Assembly (NCBI GenBank): GCA_021432605.1
Contig: MU271145.1
Coordinates: 2,356,001-2,420,000, forward strand
From: Coniochaeta sp. PMI_546
Lineage: Eukaryota > Ascomycota > Sordariomycetes > Coniochaetales > Coniochaetaceae
DNA: 64,000 nucleotides
Direction: 5' to 3'
Shown: positions 43,651-55,404 of the stretch, piece after piece
Layout: every line of letters starts with the position of its first letter
How positions within the stretch are numbered: the stretch's first letter is position 1
Position numbers and translations under genes: made by a program
The notes under the pieces: generated by a model
The model's input: the letters and a program-made list of their open reading frames with translations, nothing else
Databases searched by the model: none
Told to the model about the DNA's origin: nothing

Positions 43651-46600
43651 GCTTTGTTTAACCTTCACCCTTCTACTTTTCTCACTTGACTCTTCATATT
43701 CATCTCTTGTCCTTCTCTAACCAAATTGACCACGGCCACATGGGTACCTTGCCTATGTCGACATGTTGTCGTTATTGTCGCCTCGCCAGCAAAGAACAAG
43801 GGGCAGATAGTATTCTGGCAGTACCTCAAATAGGCGACATCGCCTTGACTACGTTGCTGTTCGACTTGCTAGACCACTCATTTGTTTGTCGACCCGTCTA
43901 ACAGTGGTGACTAGAATGATCGATCGGGCTGTCTCGACAGAGGAGAGGCATGCGGGCAAACTTTGAGGTTCCGTCGCCGTATACCTTTGACCTTGTGTCC
44001 CTGTCTGGATCATTGATGCTGAGCAGTTTCCTGTATGGGAATGATATTGCTCTCGAAAAGGAACGCTGTTATACCCTCAAAGTATAAAACACAGCGAGAG
44101 GTAACAGCTATTGAGAAAGGATCATCAAGAAAGGAGTGGTAGGGCCACTCAAGTTCAACGTCCCCCAAATCATGTCTTTGAGCGTCTCCTGCTCTTTCCT
44201 CTTGGGATTTCGAGATGTTAGGCTCACCGGCACATGTCCTCTATACTATTGGGCCTAGTCAGGAGCCTCGACTCAGCGTTCTCACGCTCGGGGTCTGTTA
44301 ATGTCATTGCTATAACATAGCCTTTTCCGTATGGTGGCCGTCACTAGGAAGCCATGTACTACTTGCAAGCCATGAGCACTTGCCACTATATTGGCAGCTT
44401 TACTTCAGCCCAGGTATTGGCAGGAGGTCCAGGGCGAGAGCAACCCGTGAAAAGACCTAATCTCCGGAGGCAACAGCGGAGGGCACAGAAGGCAGAGCTA
44501 AGTCTCTCGAGTTCTGCCACAATGTGTGCAAGGCGCACCCACTGGTAACTCCCGCCCAACTGATTAAGGCATCATCAAGCTCAGCGGAGCTCTCGACCGC
44601 TTGATCACAAGTGCCTCCCGCATGGTGAAGGGATGAAACAAACTCTCAGCAACGGTCTTACAGAGCGCATGAATGTAGTGGCAATAGCCTCGCCCACGCG
44701 AGCAGCAGTTTCGGACAGCTGCTGTCTCGAGCCGCGTCAATGGAAGCCGATGCCGCCTCCCAGGAGCCCTCTCTCTAGTAGTTGTCCATGCTTGGAGCGT
44801 CACGACATCATCTCCATCGCTGGCACAGGATTTCAAGACACGTTACCTTCGTGCCTCACCTCATAACGTCACCGCAGCTCCCTCAGGGGCTGCCTCAGTT
44901 TCAAGAAAGGAGAAGCAACAACTGACTCAATCACTCGAAACGACGGCACGCAATGCCGAGGCCATTGAAGTCACTCGAACTAAGCTATCCTGCCGCCATG
45001 GAGCTCGTGGACGTCGCCACCGGGAACTCCAGTCTTATTTCTGTCCAGGAAAGGCTGAAAAGTCACCTGGAAGCCACTCGCCCAATCCCGGCTGTCGAAC
45101 GTCCATCAATACTCATGCACTGTGCATCGGGTCCGAGTGACTTCTGTCGTGCCGGGCTATAACAGCTTAACGGACCCATCCTATGCCTTCGTATTCATCT
45201 ACATCTGGGCCGTTGGGGGCACAACGGACGGCGTTCGCCTCCGCGAAATGTCCGGAATGGGGGATACTTAGTCCAGGCTTCATCGCGTCTCACTCAAGCC
45301 AAGGAACATACGCATGATTCTCCATGTCGCGCCAACAGATCCAGCTTCGGATGGATGATGGGCTGAGAAAAACAGGTCTCGTTCAATATAACGCCCAGCT
45401 TGAGAGTAAGAGAGGTGGAGATCGGCACCCGGGAAAAGAACTTCAAGAACGTGAAGAAATATCCGGGGCAATGCCTCGGTGAGAAAAGCCGGTGACATAC
45501 TACGACAGGGAGGCAACGACGGCACGATTGATAGAGTGTTGGGACCAAAGCCAGAATTGTCATCACCTTCCCGTGAAGTGCAATCGTATGAGACGTTAAT
45601 GATACTGGCAAGCCGAGCTTCCCTCCTCATCCCGGGCATATCTGGCCCGGCAGAACTCCAACTGATGTGAAGGATGACAACCAGGAGTCCGGCAATATTC
45701 AGCTAGCGTCTGATGTTCGGTATCGGAGCTTCGCCTGTCATGGTCCCGCCGCTTCTTCAGTTCAACACCAGGCAACAAGGTCGTCGTTGTCAAAGTACAT
45801 CCAATACACGCCTTGGCGGGAGAGTGGCTTGTGAAGTGATACTGAAGGTATTCCAGGCTGGTAAACTAGCATGGGAAGAAGAAGCGTAGATCAGCCTGGT
45901 TTCTCGCACTGAGGTTAAACAAGGAGGACCCTTGGTCATAGAACGGCAGTCAGGCTAAGGCTCCAGGATGACAGGTGATTGCCGGACATCGGATAAGAAT
46001 CAACGACGTCCATCCGGAGAGTCGACGAAGCATGGGGGCCCTTCGGTATTCGGATGTCGTGACAATCTAACTACCATCTAGTTCTTGGGTGGGCCAGCGC
46101 TTCTTCGCCAACGGCAATGGTAAGTAACGTTGCAAATCCATCCATAAGACGGAAGAAGCCTTGGTTGGGTAATTCCAGGATGTTGGAATTGCAATCAAAG
46201 CTTTCCTGGTTGTTGTAAAGTGCTGCTCGAGTAATTGCCGTATAGTGTTTATCTGCGAGGAAGCAGAACTTCTTTCTTTCCAGGAACCTGGAGGTATCCC
46301 AAATGAAGACCCTATGCCAGAGCAGCCAATGGAGCAGTCACCTAGTCCCCAGCAGGGACTCCGATATGAAGCCGAAATGGCATCCTTGTGTCAGCCAAGC
46401 CTGACGGCAGTGGATGGTTGTATATCGAGCCGTGGGAGCAGTATATTTACCCGGGTTCTGAGCTTCGCCTATCGTATGCTTCAGATCGGTTCGAACAGGC
46501 AAGGCTTGAAAGCAAGTCCCTGCAGACACAGACAGTTGTCGAAAAACCGAGTTGTGCCGAGCGTCAATATGTCAAGGTGAGCTCATGAGAGCTTAGTCTA

Positions 46601-49600
46601 GATTTCAGAAGTCTCAAGACAGTGTTGTAGCCGGAAGTGGTTCATCTCAAGTCTAGCGATCGACCATACATCTTCATGCATCGTTCACTTATTGATCTTC
46701 GCAGGTGGGACGAAGGCTGAAGATGGCAGCCCGGCACCAGCCTAAGCTCCGTGCTTGAAGCTCTGAAGGATGTGTGACATATTTGCAATTATTTCAACAG
46801 CTCTGACTGGCTGTGCAGGATCTCGAGCCGATTTGTCTCAGGTGCCTCTGAACGTCATCGTCGAGAAGTGATAGTGCCGACCAGATGTTGAGCTATCGCT
46901 TTAGGTTAAATGCTCTCCGTCAGCTTGGATAGTGATTAGCCGTTGTTTCACGTTCCGCATGTACTCGGCTTTGAACAGGCGAGGTGTGTTGCGGTTTCTG
47001 AAGCAAGCCAGCAGATGTTTGATCAAGTCCGGAAACTCGACGACAGGCGCCTGTCTCCTCTCCTCCTGGTTTGGTTCGCTAGCTGTCCTGGAAATCTCTT
47101 CTAGAAGGTGGTCCAGGATCTTTTCGCCTTGAACTACGGAATGACTTGCTTGAAGACAACGTGGCCGGCCTGGCCGATGCGTCGATCAATTGGGCAAGGG
47201 TTCAGCACCCGGACAGTGATCCACGGGTGTAGCATTTCTCTCGACGATCTGGAAGGAATTCTAGACTACAGACCCGGCCCAAACCCATCCAGATATTGCT
47301 AATCCGAAGATCTGACACTTGAGACACCAGGCTACTTGGATACCGTAGCAATGGGTGTGACTTGTGTCAGAACTTCCGCAACCGCTCTGTCACCTCACAA
47401 GTCTAGCGCGTTGGGGTGGGAGAAGTTGGTTCCTAACAAGTGCCATAGACATCTTACGGCCATGGGGTTATGCACGCCCACAACAGCCAACTGAGGTGAT
47501 GTGCTATGGCTCGCACTGACGACAAGCTCGTAGAAATTCGTATCATATGTTCAGAGTTTGCGGTTCTCCATCCCATGCCGGCTGAGGGCTCTTTTTTGAC
47601 GGGACCCAGACTTGCCAAACGGCGCTACGCCATTGCGTCAGGGTTACAGTGCAGATGTTCGTGCGAATCTTCCCCATGCCGCCTTGATGATTGCCGTTGA
47701 CACCTGACAGCGCAATTAAAGAGTCAATGCAACCGCGGAGAATAATCTGACACTTGTCAAGACCTCGAAGCCGGGGAGCACATCACCAGTCTTCCCGCTG
47801 ACCTTTAACCGGAGTCGGACCCAGAATCCTTGCAGCCCCACGGCAGGTTCGTCCAAGTCCTTGGACCGGCGGCCTGTTCACATCGATATGATACCTCGGG
47901 GGCTGGCATCCGCTCGGCATGAGTGTCCTGGATTCCAGAGGTCAAGAGCAGCCATTCTCCTGTCACGTAATTACTGGGCTGGAGATACGAGATAGCTTGT
48001 CAGAGGAACGGTGACCAGAAAATCCATAGCCTACGGGAGGGGCGTACATGGTTCGAAGGATGTAAGGAGGCGTAGGAGTGCTCTGGATATCTGTACGACG
48101 CGGCGACAACCCTCTGAGTGGGTAGTGCGAGAACAGATGCAGTAGTCAAACTTAATATCTCCAAGCGGGAAAGCCAGTACCAGAAAGCTGGTGAGGGTCC
48201 GAGAGCGTGGCAGAGGCGGCGACCTTGAAGCAAGCAGATCTGCAATCATCTCTGTGTAAGCCAAAGTTGCTGCAAAGGGACATTCTCGGGCTGCGCCGCA
48301 GCTGTTCGCGACCGAGAAACAACGCGGCTGGCCCCTTCATGCAGGCGAAACCCAATGTCCCGAATGTCGACATGGACACTTTCATGATGGACAATATGCA
48401 TGCCAGACATGCAATGACGGAACGGACTTATTCTCGGTCCATAGTTGACCTGTACGAACCTGGGTTATCTGGTCCTTTTGGTTAGGGGGGTGCGGTGCAA
48501 GCAGAGCGTGAGAGTCAAAAAAGCTTCGACTCACGTTCTGAACAGATGCCTCTGACGGCTTTTGAAGTTGGCGGTTCCCATAACTAGCGGCCGTGCCGTG
48601 TCTGTGGCGCAAGTTGCCTTGGGATTTGGAGAGTCCTGAATGGTAACGAATTGCTTATTGGAAAGTTGAGTTATAGCATCCGAGATATCGCACCTCGATG
48701 GGATTGCCGGCAGCAGCGATGCAACGTTGGACATGTCTGATCCAGATTGGTAGAGATTGTGTTTCGCGGGGTAGAATATGCATAAATTACATAGTATACA
48801 CAATGGGGATATGGTTAGTGCCAATGCTAGCCATATTAGACGTACATGAAACGAAACATGCTGCCCAAACCCAACTTCGGGAAGGAGCGATGGAAAGAAC
48901 TTCGGAACGAATACAGGAAGAACCAAGTGAGGCGAATACACAGTCATAGTATGCTGCACTCGGATATTCGACTTGCTCTTAGCTGTCACTACGTCGTCTT
49001 GAAAATAGGAGCTCACAGCAGCATGCCGGAGTCTCCGCTGCCACCTCCGTGCATTTGGGACTCGACTTTCTCGCAACCATTGTTTGGTGTTCCTCGAGTC
49101 CTCCGAGTCCCCCGAGCCGCTGACTGGAGCATCCGCTAATTCTAGCTGCCGGGCTAAGGGCCTCTAGCCTGCACACCTCTTGACAAATGGGGGTAGCATC
49201 AAATGACCGTGTGTCTGCCAGTACAGCCGCATAAGGAGAAAAAGAGATGTTGGCGAAACCCGGATTCTCACTGGCTGCAAGTTGATGGCTGCCGGCCTAT
49301 GCGCCCATGCACGGCCAGGCTCCTTTAGGCTTATTTCAGCCACAAAGTTCAAATACTACGGCCTCTCATGCCTCTGATCACCTCCAACCGTGGGACATGG
49401 ATTCGAACCGGGAATCAGGGTCGCATTTAGTCAAACCACGGCTCCTTGCGAACCCTGACCCGCCGGTCTCTACCGGGTGTCTTGTGCCCGCATCATGTCC
49501 TGATCCGGCTGGCGTTCGTGGCCAGCTCTGCTTGCCGTGTCAATTCATCGTAGCGAACACAGGATTCGGTTGTCGTATTTGTTGTTACCGTAACCGTATG

Positions 49601-50022
49601 CAATTGTGAAGTGTACAAATGCGAGGCAATTATTACCAGGTTCCTCTGAAAACTCTGGCTTCCGGTGTTCAGTCAACAGCTTCTGGGAAAGAGGTTGCTC
49701 TTGCAATTGTACGCTTTATAACATTCTTAGCGACGACCAAACCCTTTCTGTACCAGATTTGTCCAGAGTGCCAAGAACGCAACTGTCATAACCTACTACC
49801 ACAGTAGTGTGATGATATGTCGGCAGGTTCATCATTGGACAGCACAGGCCAAACTTATACTGGCAGGACTGGTATAGTAGCAAAGGAAATATTCCGCACG
49901 GGTCTGTCATAACAGGCAGAACAGGGTGGGCCCAAGGTGGGCGTTCGTAGCAGACAGTTGACCCAAGCCTGAGATCGTCGAGGATCCAGCTCGAGCGTCG
50001 ACTCGGTGGCTGCAACAAAAGG

Positions 50023-50328
50023 TCAATTATCTGAAAAGGCTTTGGCGAGGAGGCGATCCAAGAACATCGAGTTGAGTTCCTGTTCGGTCATGAGATCGAC
50101 AGTGGCTGAACCGACTGCGTCCTTTTCCGCAATCAGGGAATATGAGATGTGATTGCCAGCGCTGCCAGGCCTTTGCATGACTGGCATGTCAGCATGTGCA
50201 TCGACTTGCCCTGCTTGCTTGGCCGACTGCGGTAAGGTGATAGAGGCGCGCATGTCTGCAGTTGATGAGCGTCCCTCGATGGGGAAAGGAGTCCATACGT
50301 AGAAGAGAATCTGTCGACCCGGCATCAC
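50023..50328 (-). other. Possible gene relic or unrecognised exon
   Basis: A 101-codon frame with plausible protein character (GNHISYSLIAEKDAVGSATV, LMTEQELNSMFLDRLLAKAF) lies on the minus strand. It is followed upstream on the same strand by another frame at 50519-50851. Splice junctions linking them are not convincing. It may be the end of an unrecognised gene or decayed coding DNA. Confidence 0.25.
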
Positions 50329-52042
50329 CGGACCATAGGTACGCAGGGTCTAGAATCTCAAATACCCAAGTTACCTGCCCAAGTGAAGTCCATTTCTCGT
50401 CGCCGCGTTTTTGTCGTACACGTGTAGATTGATCTGCTTCGCTGGAAACCGCCTGTGGCCATCATCTCCATCTGTAGATTAAAGCCGGCAGGCGATTCGT
50501 GTGGAAGATGTGGGGCTGCTAATATCTGCTAAAATGGCCAAGGAAGGCCTCGACACAGCTTAAAAGGTTAATATCCACGGAAGGCCAAAGGAAGGATTTC
50601 AGAAGCTTCCAGGGTTTCTCGTAGTGTGCGATGTGGTTTGAGAAGAAGACGGCACGGCTATTTGCAAGCTGAGTGACACCAGTAACTCCAAAGTCATCAT
50701 CAACTCCATCACTGAATCTGGCTTCTCGCTTGCCAAGCTCTGTGAGAGAGCGTTTCTGCTCTGCTGTGCGTGTAACTTTGTAAGCTTCCAGGACGATGCA
50801 GTGCAGCATGTCTTGAGATGCACCCTCCGTGATACCAACGGCCCCACTCAAGACCTAAATCCTCTCCAAGTCCCCGGCTTCTCAGCGTCGGTTCCTTCCT
50901 AGCGCTGGGCAACGGCGGTCCGTGTCGTGAGTTCCCTTCCCGTTTGTCAGATTCTGAGATTCCCGAGGCTTTTGTTTCACTTTTCTCGCGGCCGCGGGGC
51001 TTCCCCGCCCTGCACACCTCTACCCTATTCTCCAACTTGATTCAACCAACAAACAAATCGGGTCAATTAAGAGTCAATTGCTACATGGCACTAGAAGCGC
51101 CTCGCATCAGCCACCGTTTTTTCTTAGTACGCCAATGACGGTCAATCGTATGTCAATCGTTCCATGAGTTAGCCACTGTCGGCCGCCAGCAGACCGGTAG
51201 CAAAGGCGCGGCGGATGAATCTAGAGAAGGGTTGGAAGAATCGGGAGTGTTTGACATGTTTGCATCACCGGGTCTGCACCGGCAGTGACCGGGTCCGTCT
51301 GCTTGGTTTCACGCGCGCACACAGGATACAGGAAGCCTCAGCACTGCACTCCACCCGTATGGTCTTCACAGGCTCCAGATCAAATGGCCTATCGCTCTGT
51401 CTTCAGCTGCAGCTGTGCTCTCCAACCGGGCTCTTGGTTGGCTTGCATAACTCTCCGCTCCTTCTTTCGGCCAGCCGCTGGAACAAAAAAAGCATTCATA
51501 GCATCTTGACATGACAGCCCGAGCTGCATTCTCCATCCAGCACAACACCCCCCCTTTGGAGCAAAGCAGTGCAGGCACTTGCACTGAAGTAACCAGGCTC
51601 GAATCTTAGGAGACGACGATAGGCAAGCTGGCGATGAGGTAAGGGGTCTAGGAGATTGTCGAGCGTTGAAGCTTGTAGGCCTTTGGCTTTAACGACAACA
51701 AGCCAGAGGACAGAATCTAGCGCTTCCCATGGATGTTGATGGTGGGATTCGAGGTGGCTCAAGGTTACCTTTGACAAGCACGGTATGGCCGCCTCGGACA
51801 AGCTGTCAACCTACGTCAAGGGGTGCTAGGGTCTTGCGGTGCAGGCGTCAATCCCACCAGCCCACTAACCCAGCTGTTGGGAGCCTGTGAATGAGCGCTA
51901 CTGCAAATGGCCGACCCTGGTCAGGCTTGTGCGAATCCGTACTGTACGTTTGGTCCCCTGGACATCCCAACGTGCACACCACCTTATCAGCCACGTTAGA
52001 CGATCCATGGGACGGCTCAATGTATGGCTGCACACACAGGTG

Positions 52043-52120
52043 TACATCAATACATCAATACATCAATACATCAATACATCAATACATCAATACATCAATA
52101 CATCAATACATCAATACATC
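52043..52120 (+). repeat. 8-bp minisatellite, about 9.75 copies
   Basis: The unit TACATCAA is repeated without interruption or mismatch over 78 bases. It lies in gene-poor DNA about 1.1 kb before the velvet gene. Perfect identity suggests recent expansion or ongoing slippage. Confidence 0.95.
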
Positions 52121-53098
52121 ACAGAGATGCAGAGACCCGGCGACACTAGACCCTACACGTAGACGTGAGCTAAAGTCCAGCAGTAGGGGGCGGCCGGGGC
52201 GCTGAGGTCCGGCCCCATGATGCCAGGACATGTGGAGGATTCCCTCGAGTCCTCCCTTGGCTTCCAAAACACCCAAACACCACATCCTTTCTGTTTCCAT
52301 GCTGCTCATACAGACTGACACATAGGTCCTTCACGTCCCGCACCCCTTCGCATGGCATCTATACCTGCTCTCTGGGTTATCCAGGATCCTTAGCCGTGCA
52401 ATATATTTTGTCCACCCTCGTTCCGGGTGGTCCTGCAACCCTCTCCGCCTCTTTTCCTGTCCCACAGCAGCAATAAAGAGAGGCGGCTGTCCCTTGGCTT
52501 GACTGGCACACCCAATATGCCTTTTTGATATTATTGCTCCCTCTCAATCTCTCACAATGGCCCACCAGCCAGGCTTTCCCATATTGCCTTGAAAACTTCC
52601 GATTGACCGCTGTGACCCTGCTGCTCGCTACCCTGAACTCTGGACCTGGCACATCTTCCTCAAGGTACCTTGCTGGGAAACTACTTCCTCGTATACGCCG
52701 AACCTAATCCCCGCATTCACAACCTCAACTACAAGGTCGATCACGGGCAACCAAGACCTGGACAGCAAGCAACTACCGCCCGAAGCCCCCTGGTCACTTC
52801 TGGCCTTTCTCCTTCCGAAGTCCATATATACAACTAGCAGCTAAAGGTCGCTGTCTAGTTCCTGGACATTTGTGCTACCTCCAGAGTGTCTCTGAACAAG
52901 AATATATACCCGCCCGGTCGCCTGCTGTCTTGCCCGCAACGAGACATCTCTTGGCCTAATTCCCTGTATCTGCAAGTGGTGCTTGTCTTGCCGTCCATAA
53001 AAACATCCTCCAGCTCAGTCGCCGCTGTGCTGTACTCGACAATCTTATACTAGTCTATACTACTGCCCAGAGACTAAGATCACCAATACCGCCTATCG

Positions 53099-53161
53099 GT
53101 ATGTTCATCGTGTATGCCTCAGACATGATAGAATATTCTTGTCCACTGACTCAGCCTGCAG
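53099..53161 (+). other. Probable 5' UTR intron of the velvet gene
   Basis: A 63-bp segment has donor GTATGT, a CACTGAC branch site about 13 bases before the end, and acceptor CTGCAG. It ends 41 bases before the ATG at 53203. The motifs are as good as those of coding introns in the window; transcription here is inferred. Confidence 0.6.
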
Positions 53162-53202
53162 CTCTTCCCCTGTGCCCATTGCTACTAGACTTCTAGGTCC
53201 TC

Positions 53203-54597
53203 ATGTCTATAGCTGTTGAATACGCGCCTCACGACCTGGGTCACCATACCCTGGTGGACAACATGGCACGGCCACTGAATAGCTGGCATCAAGACACAAG
53301 CATCCCGAGGAATGGAGCATATTATCCGCGAGAGCAGCACATGAGCCAACCCCCACGGCTACCGTCGATGGCTTCCATAATCTCGACCGCAACGCAGGGC
53401 CACGCCCGAGACACTTACTCCAACAAGGGCGGCTACTACTCCGACTATGCCACACCGTCGCCCGTCGGGAAAACACCTCCCCAATTACCCATTAGCAGCA
53501 GTGACCCGCACATAATGTCAAGGCGGCCTGCCCCCGATGTTCGTTTGTCCCCTGCACAATCTTCAGTCGCGAGTGACAGGTCAGACGAGTACCAAGATAT
53601 GAGGCGGATGCGGCAAAATGGCAAGGAGTATGCTCAGGCACATACTCATATGCCAAGGCTGTATCCAGCGCAATCAAGGCCACGGCGCGATACCTTCCAC
53701 CACCAGGACGGCCCGCATCCGCAGACTCTCTTCGGCAAGCTCGTGCCGGGCTACACCGATTCTATGAGCGGACCGCCACCTCCGCTACGTCAACCGCAGT
53801 CTCCGCCAACGCCGCAGGCGAGTGCCTCTCCGCGCCAGGAGACCAAGTCGATGAGCATCTCCAACCTGCTTAGCGAGGCCGCACCGAACAAGACTGCATC
53901 GAGGGCGCCGATGCGGAGCCCTACCTTGCCTACAGAGTCGGAGTACAAGATTACCGTGCGGCAGCAGCCCTTCGCCGCCCGGTCGTGTGGCTTCGGCGAG
54001 AGAGACAGACGCGTGATCGACCCGCCTCCCATCGTGCAGCTTACCGTGGACGACCCTGACTTGACAGCCGAGGAGATCGCCATGAAGATCAGGAATCCCT
54101 TTTCGGTCGTCCACTGTTCGATATGGGACGAGAGCGGCACCAAAGACATGTCGTCCATGCCGGAGGACTTCCGGCAGCAACGCCGGCTGATGGGGACGCT
54201 AGTAGCATCCCCGTTCGTGGGGCTGGATGAGAACGGCGAGGAAGGGTGCTTCTTCTGCTTCCCTGACCTATCCTGCCGCACACCGGGGACGTTCCGTCTC
54301 AAGTTCCAGCTTGTCATCCTCGACATCGTCAAGATGGGCATCCTCGGCATGAAGGCTCCGATACTGTCTACGGCCGTGTCCGAGTCCTTCCACGTCTTCA
54401 ATGCCAAGGACTTTCCCGGCATGAAAGCCAGCACGCCGCTGACCAAGAGGCTGAAGGAGCAGGGCTGCCTCATCAGCATCAAGAAAGGCAACGAGAAGTC
54501 CAGTGCTGCTCACGGCCGAGACGACAGCGGCGAGGACGACGAGGATGACGAGCGTGAACCGAGGAAGCGTGGCAACAAGAGGCAGAAGAGACATTGA
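53203..54597 (+). CDS. velC: Velvet-domain regulator, VelC-like
   Basis: A single exon of 464 aa. Velvet proteins are fungal transcription factors that coordinate development, light response and secondary metabolism, usually as homo- or heterodimers. The first ~245 residues are Pro/Ser/His/Gln-rich and disordered. The velvet domain spans about 247-430. It opens with EYKITVRQQPFAARSCGFGE and RDRRVIDPPPIVQL, continues with PFSVVHCSIWDE and LMGTLVASPFVG, then EEGCFFCFPDLSCRTPGTFR, and ends with ESFHVFNAKDFPGMKAST and TKRLKEQGCLISIKKG. The long disordered N-terminus with a C-terminal domain and the ARSCGFGERDRR block favour VelC over VosA or VelB; VosA is the alternative. A basic tail (PRKRGNKRQKRH) looks like a nuclear localisation signal, preceded by an acidic run. 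Confidence 0.9.
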   Translation: MSIAVEYAPHDLGHHTLVDNMARPLNSWHQDTSIPRNGAYYPREQHMSQPPRLPSMASIISTATQGHARDTYSNKGGYYSDYATPSPVGKTPPQLPISSSDPHIMSRRPAPDVRLSPAQSSVASDRSDEYQDMRRMRQNGKEYAQAHTHMPRLYPAQSRPRRDTFHHQDGPHPQTLFGKLVPGYTDSMSGPPPPLRQPQSPPTPQASASPRQETKSMSISNLLSEAAPNKTASRAPMRSPTLPTESEYKITVRQQPFAARSCGFGERDRRVIDPPPIVQLTVDDPDLTAEEIAMKIRNPFSVVHCSIWDESGTKDMSSMPEDFRQQRRLMGTLVASPFVGLDENGEEGCFFCFPDLSCRTPGTFRLKFQLVILDIVKMGILGMKAPILSTAVSESFHVFNAKDFPGMKASTPLTKRLKEQGCLISIKKGNEKSSAAHGRDDSGEDDEDDEREPRKRGNKRQKRH

Positions 54598-55404
54598 ATG
54601 GATTATGATTCAACGGACGGGAACGGGGCGGAAAAGAGTTGCATCTATGATGTTTTTCTTTTCCCTTGACTACAAGTCGGGTTGACCATTAGAAGTGTCC
54701 GGCAGGGTGCACTGGCGTTCGCTATAGCTTGGGCTACATGGTGCATGAATGTTTTATGGTGTTTGAACGGCCTCGACTTTTCCTATTTGATGCCCCTAAC
54801 GCGATGATGGCTTCTATGATTTGGATTGGCGACGGAGTCAGAAGGGCGTCGACTGTTATGGTGCTACAGCGACGGAAAGTGATCATTATTGCACGACGAT
54901 ATTCGCGGTCTTGGATGGACTTTGCTTCGATCAGCCGGATGGAAAATATTCTATATACCCCTTTGCTCCTATTGTCGTCTGCCTAAATACTTATCTACCA
55001 CGAGAGCAACTTTATTGAGATTGAGCACCAGGGGAAGGAGTGAGCAGAGGATCTGAGAAATGGTATGGAACGAGCAACATACCCTGACAAGGGTACTAAT
55101 GTCTGCTTTCGATAGTCATGATAATGGGCTACGATGTCCTCTGGAAGGCGATATCCATTGGCAGTTTACTCATTTCACGATGCATCATGATGTTTGCCCG
55201 TTCCTACTGGTTAGGCGACCATCTTCAACTGCCTAGAGGGTATAATGTACACTAGGAAGGCACCCATATAATACATCGTTTGCCTCCCTCAACGTCTTCG
55301 AGGAATACTGCCCGTTCGCCACTTTATCTTACATATCATAGCATACAACAGAATTGCATCCGAGCCGATAAACGTGAGACCAAAAAGATCCCTGTTATTT
55401 ACCC
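54598..55404. other. Convergent intergenic region
   Basis: 3' flanks of the velvet gene (+) and the mitochondrial-type gene (-). Frames are short and without character. Confidence 0.5.

Larger units (their letters stand above)
43651..53202. other. 9.5-kb region without recognisable intact genes
   Basis: Base composition is balanced rather than strongly AT-rich, so it does not look like heavily RIP-mutated DNA. Frames are short on both strands. Some scraps look coding: 46388-46588 plus (VSAKPDGSGWLYIEPWEQYI), 47000-47220 plus, 48531-49076 minus (a hydrophobic stretch followed by an SNVASLLPAI segment), 50023-50328 minus and 50519-50851 minus. None can be joined into a convincing gene or named. 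A minisatellite lies at 52043-52120. The last ~350 bases are the leader of the velvet gene. Confidence 0.4.

Noticed and set aside
52043-52120. CRISPR or telomere-like repeat
   Set aside because: It is a plain 8-bp tandem array without spacers, and the unit is not the fungal telomere TTAGGG.
40688-53202. RIP-mutated transposon island
   Set aside because: Composition is balanced, no terminal repeats or transposase or reverse-transcriptase motifs were recognised, and the scraps look like ordinary host protein rather than element genes.
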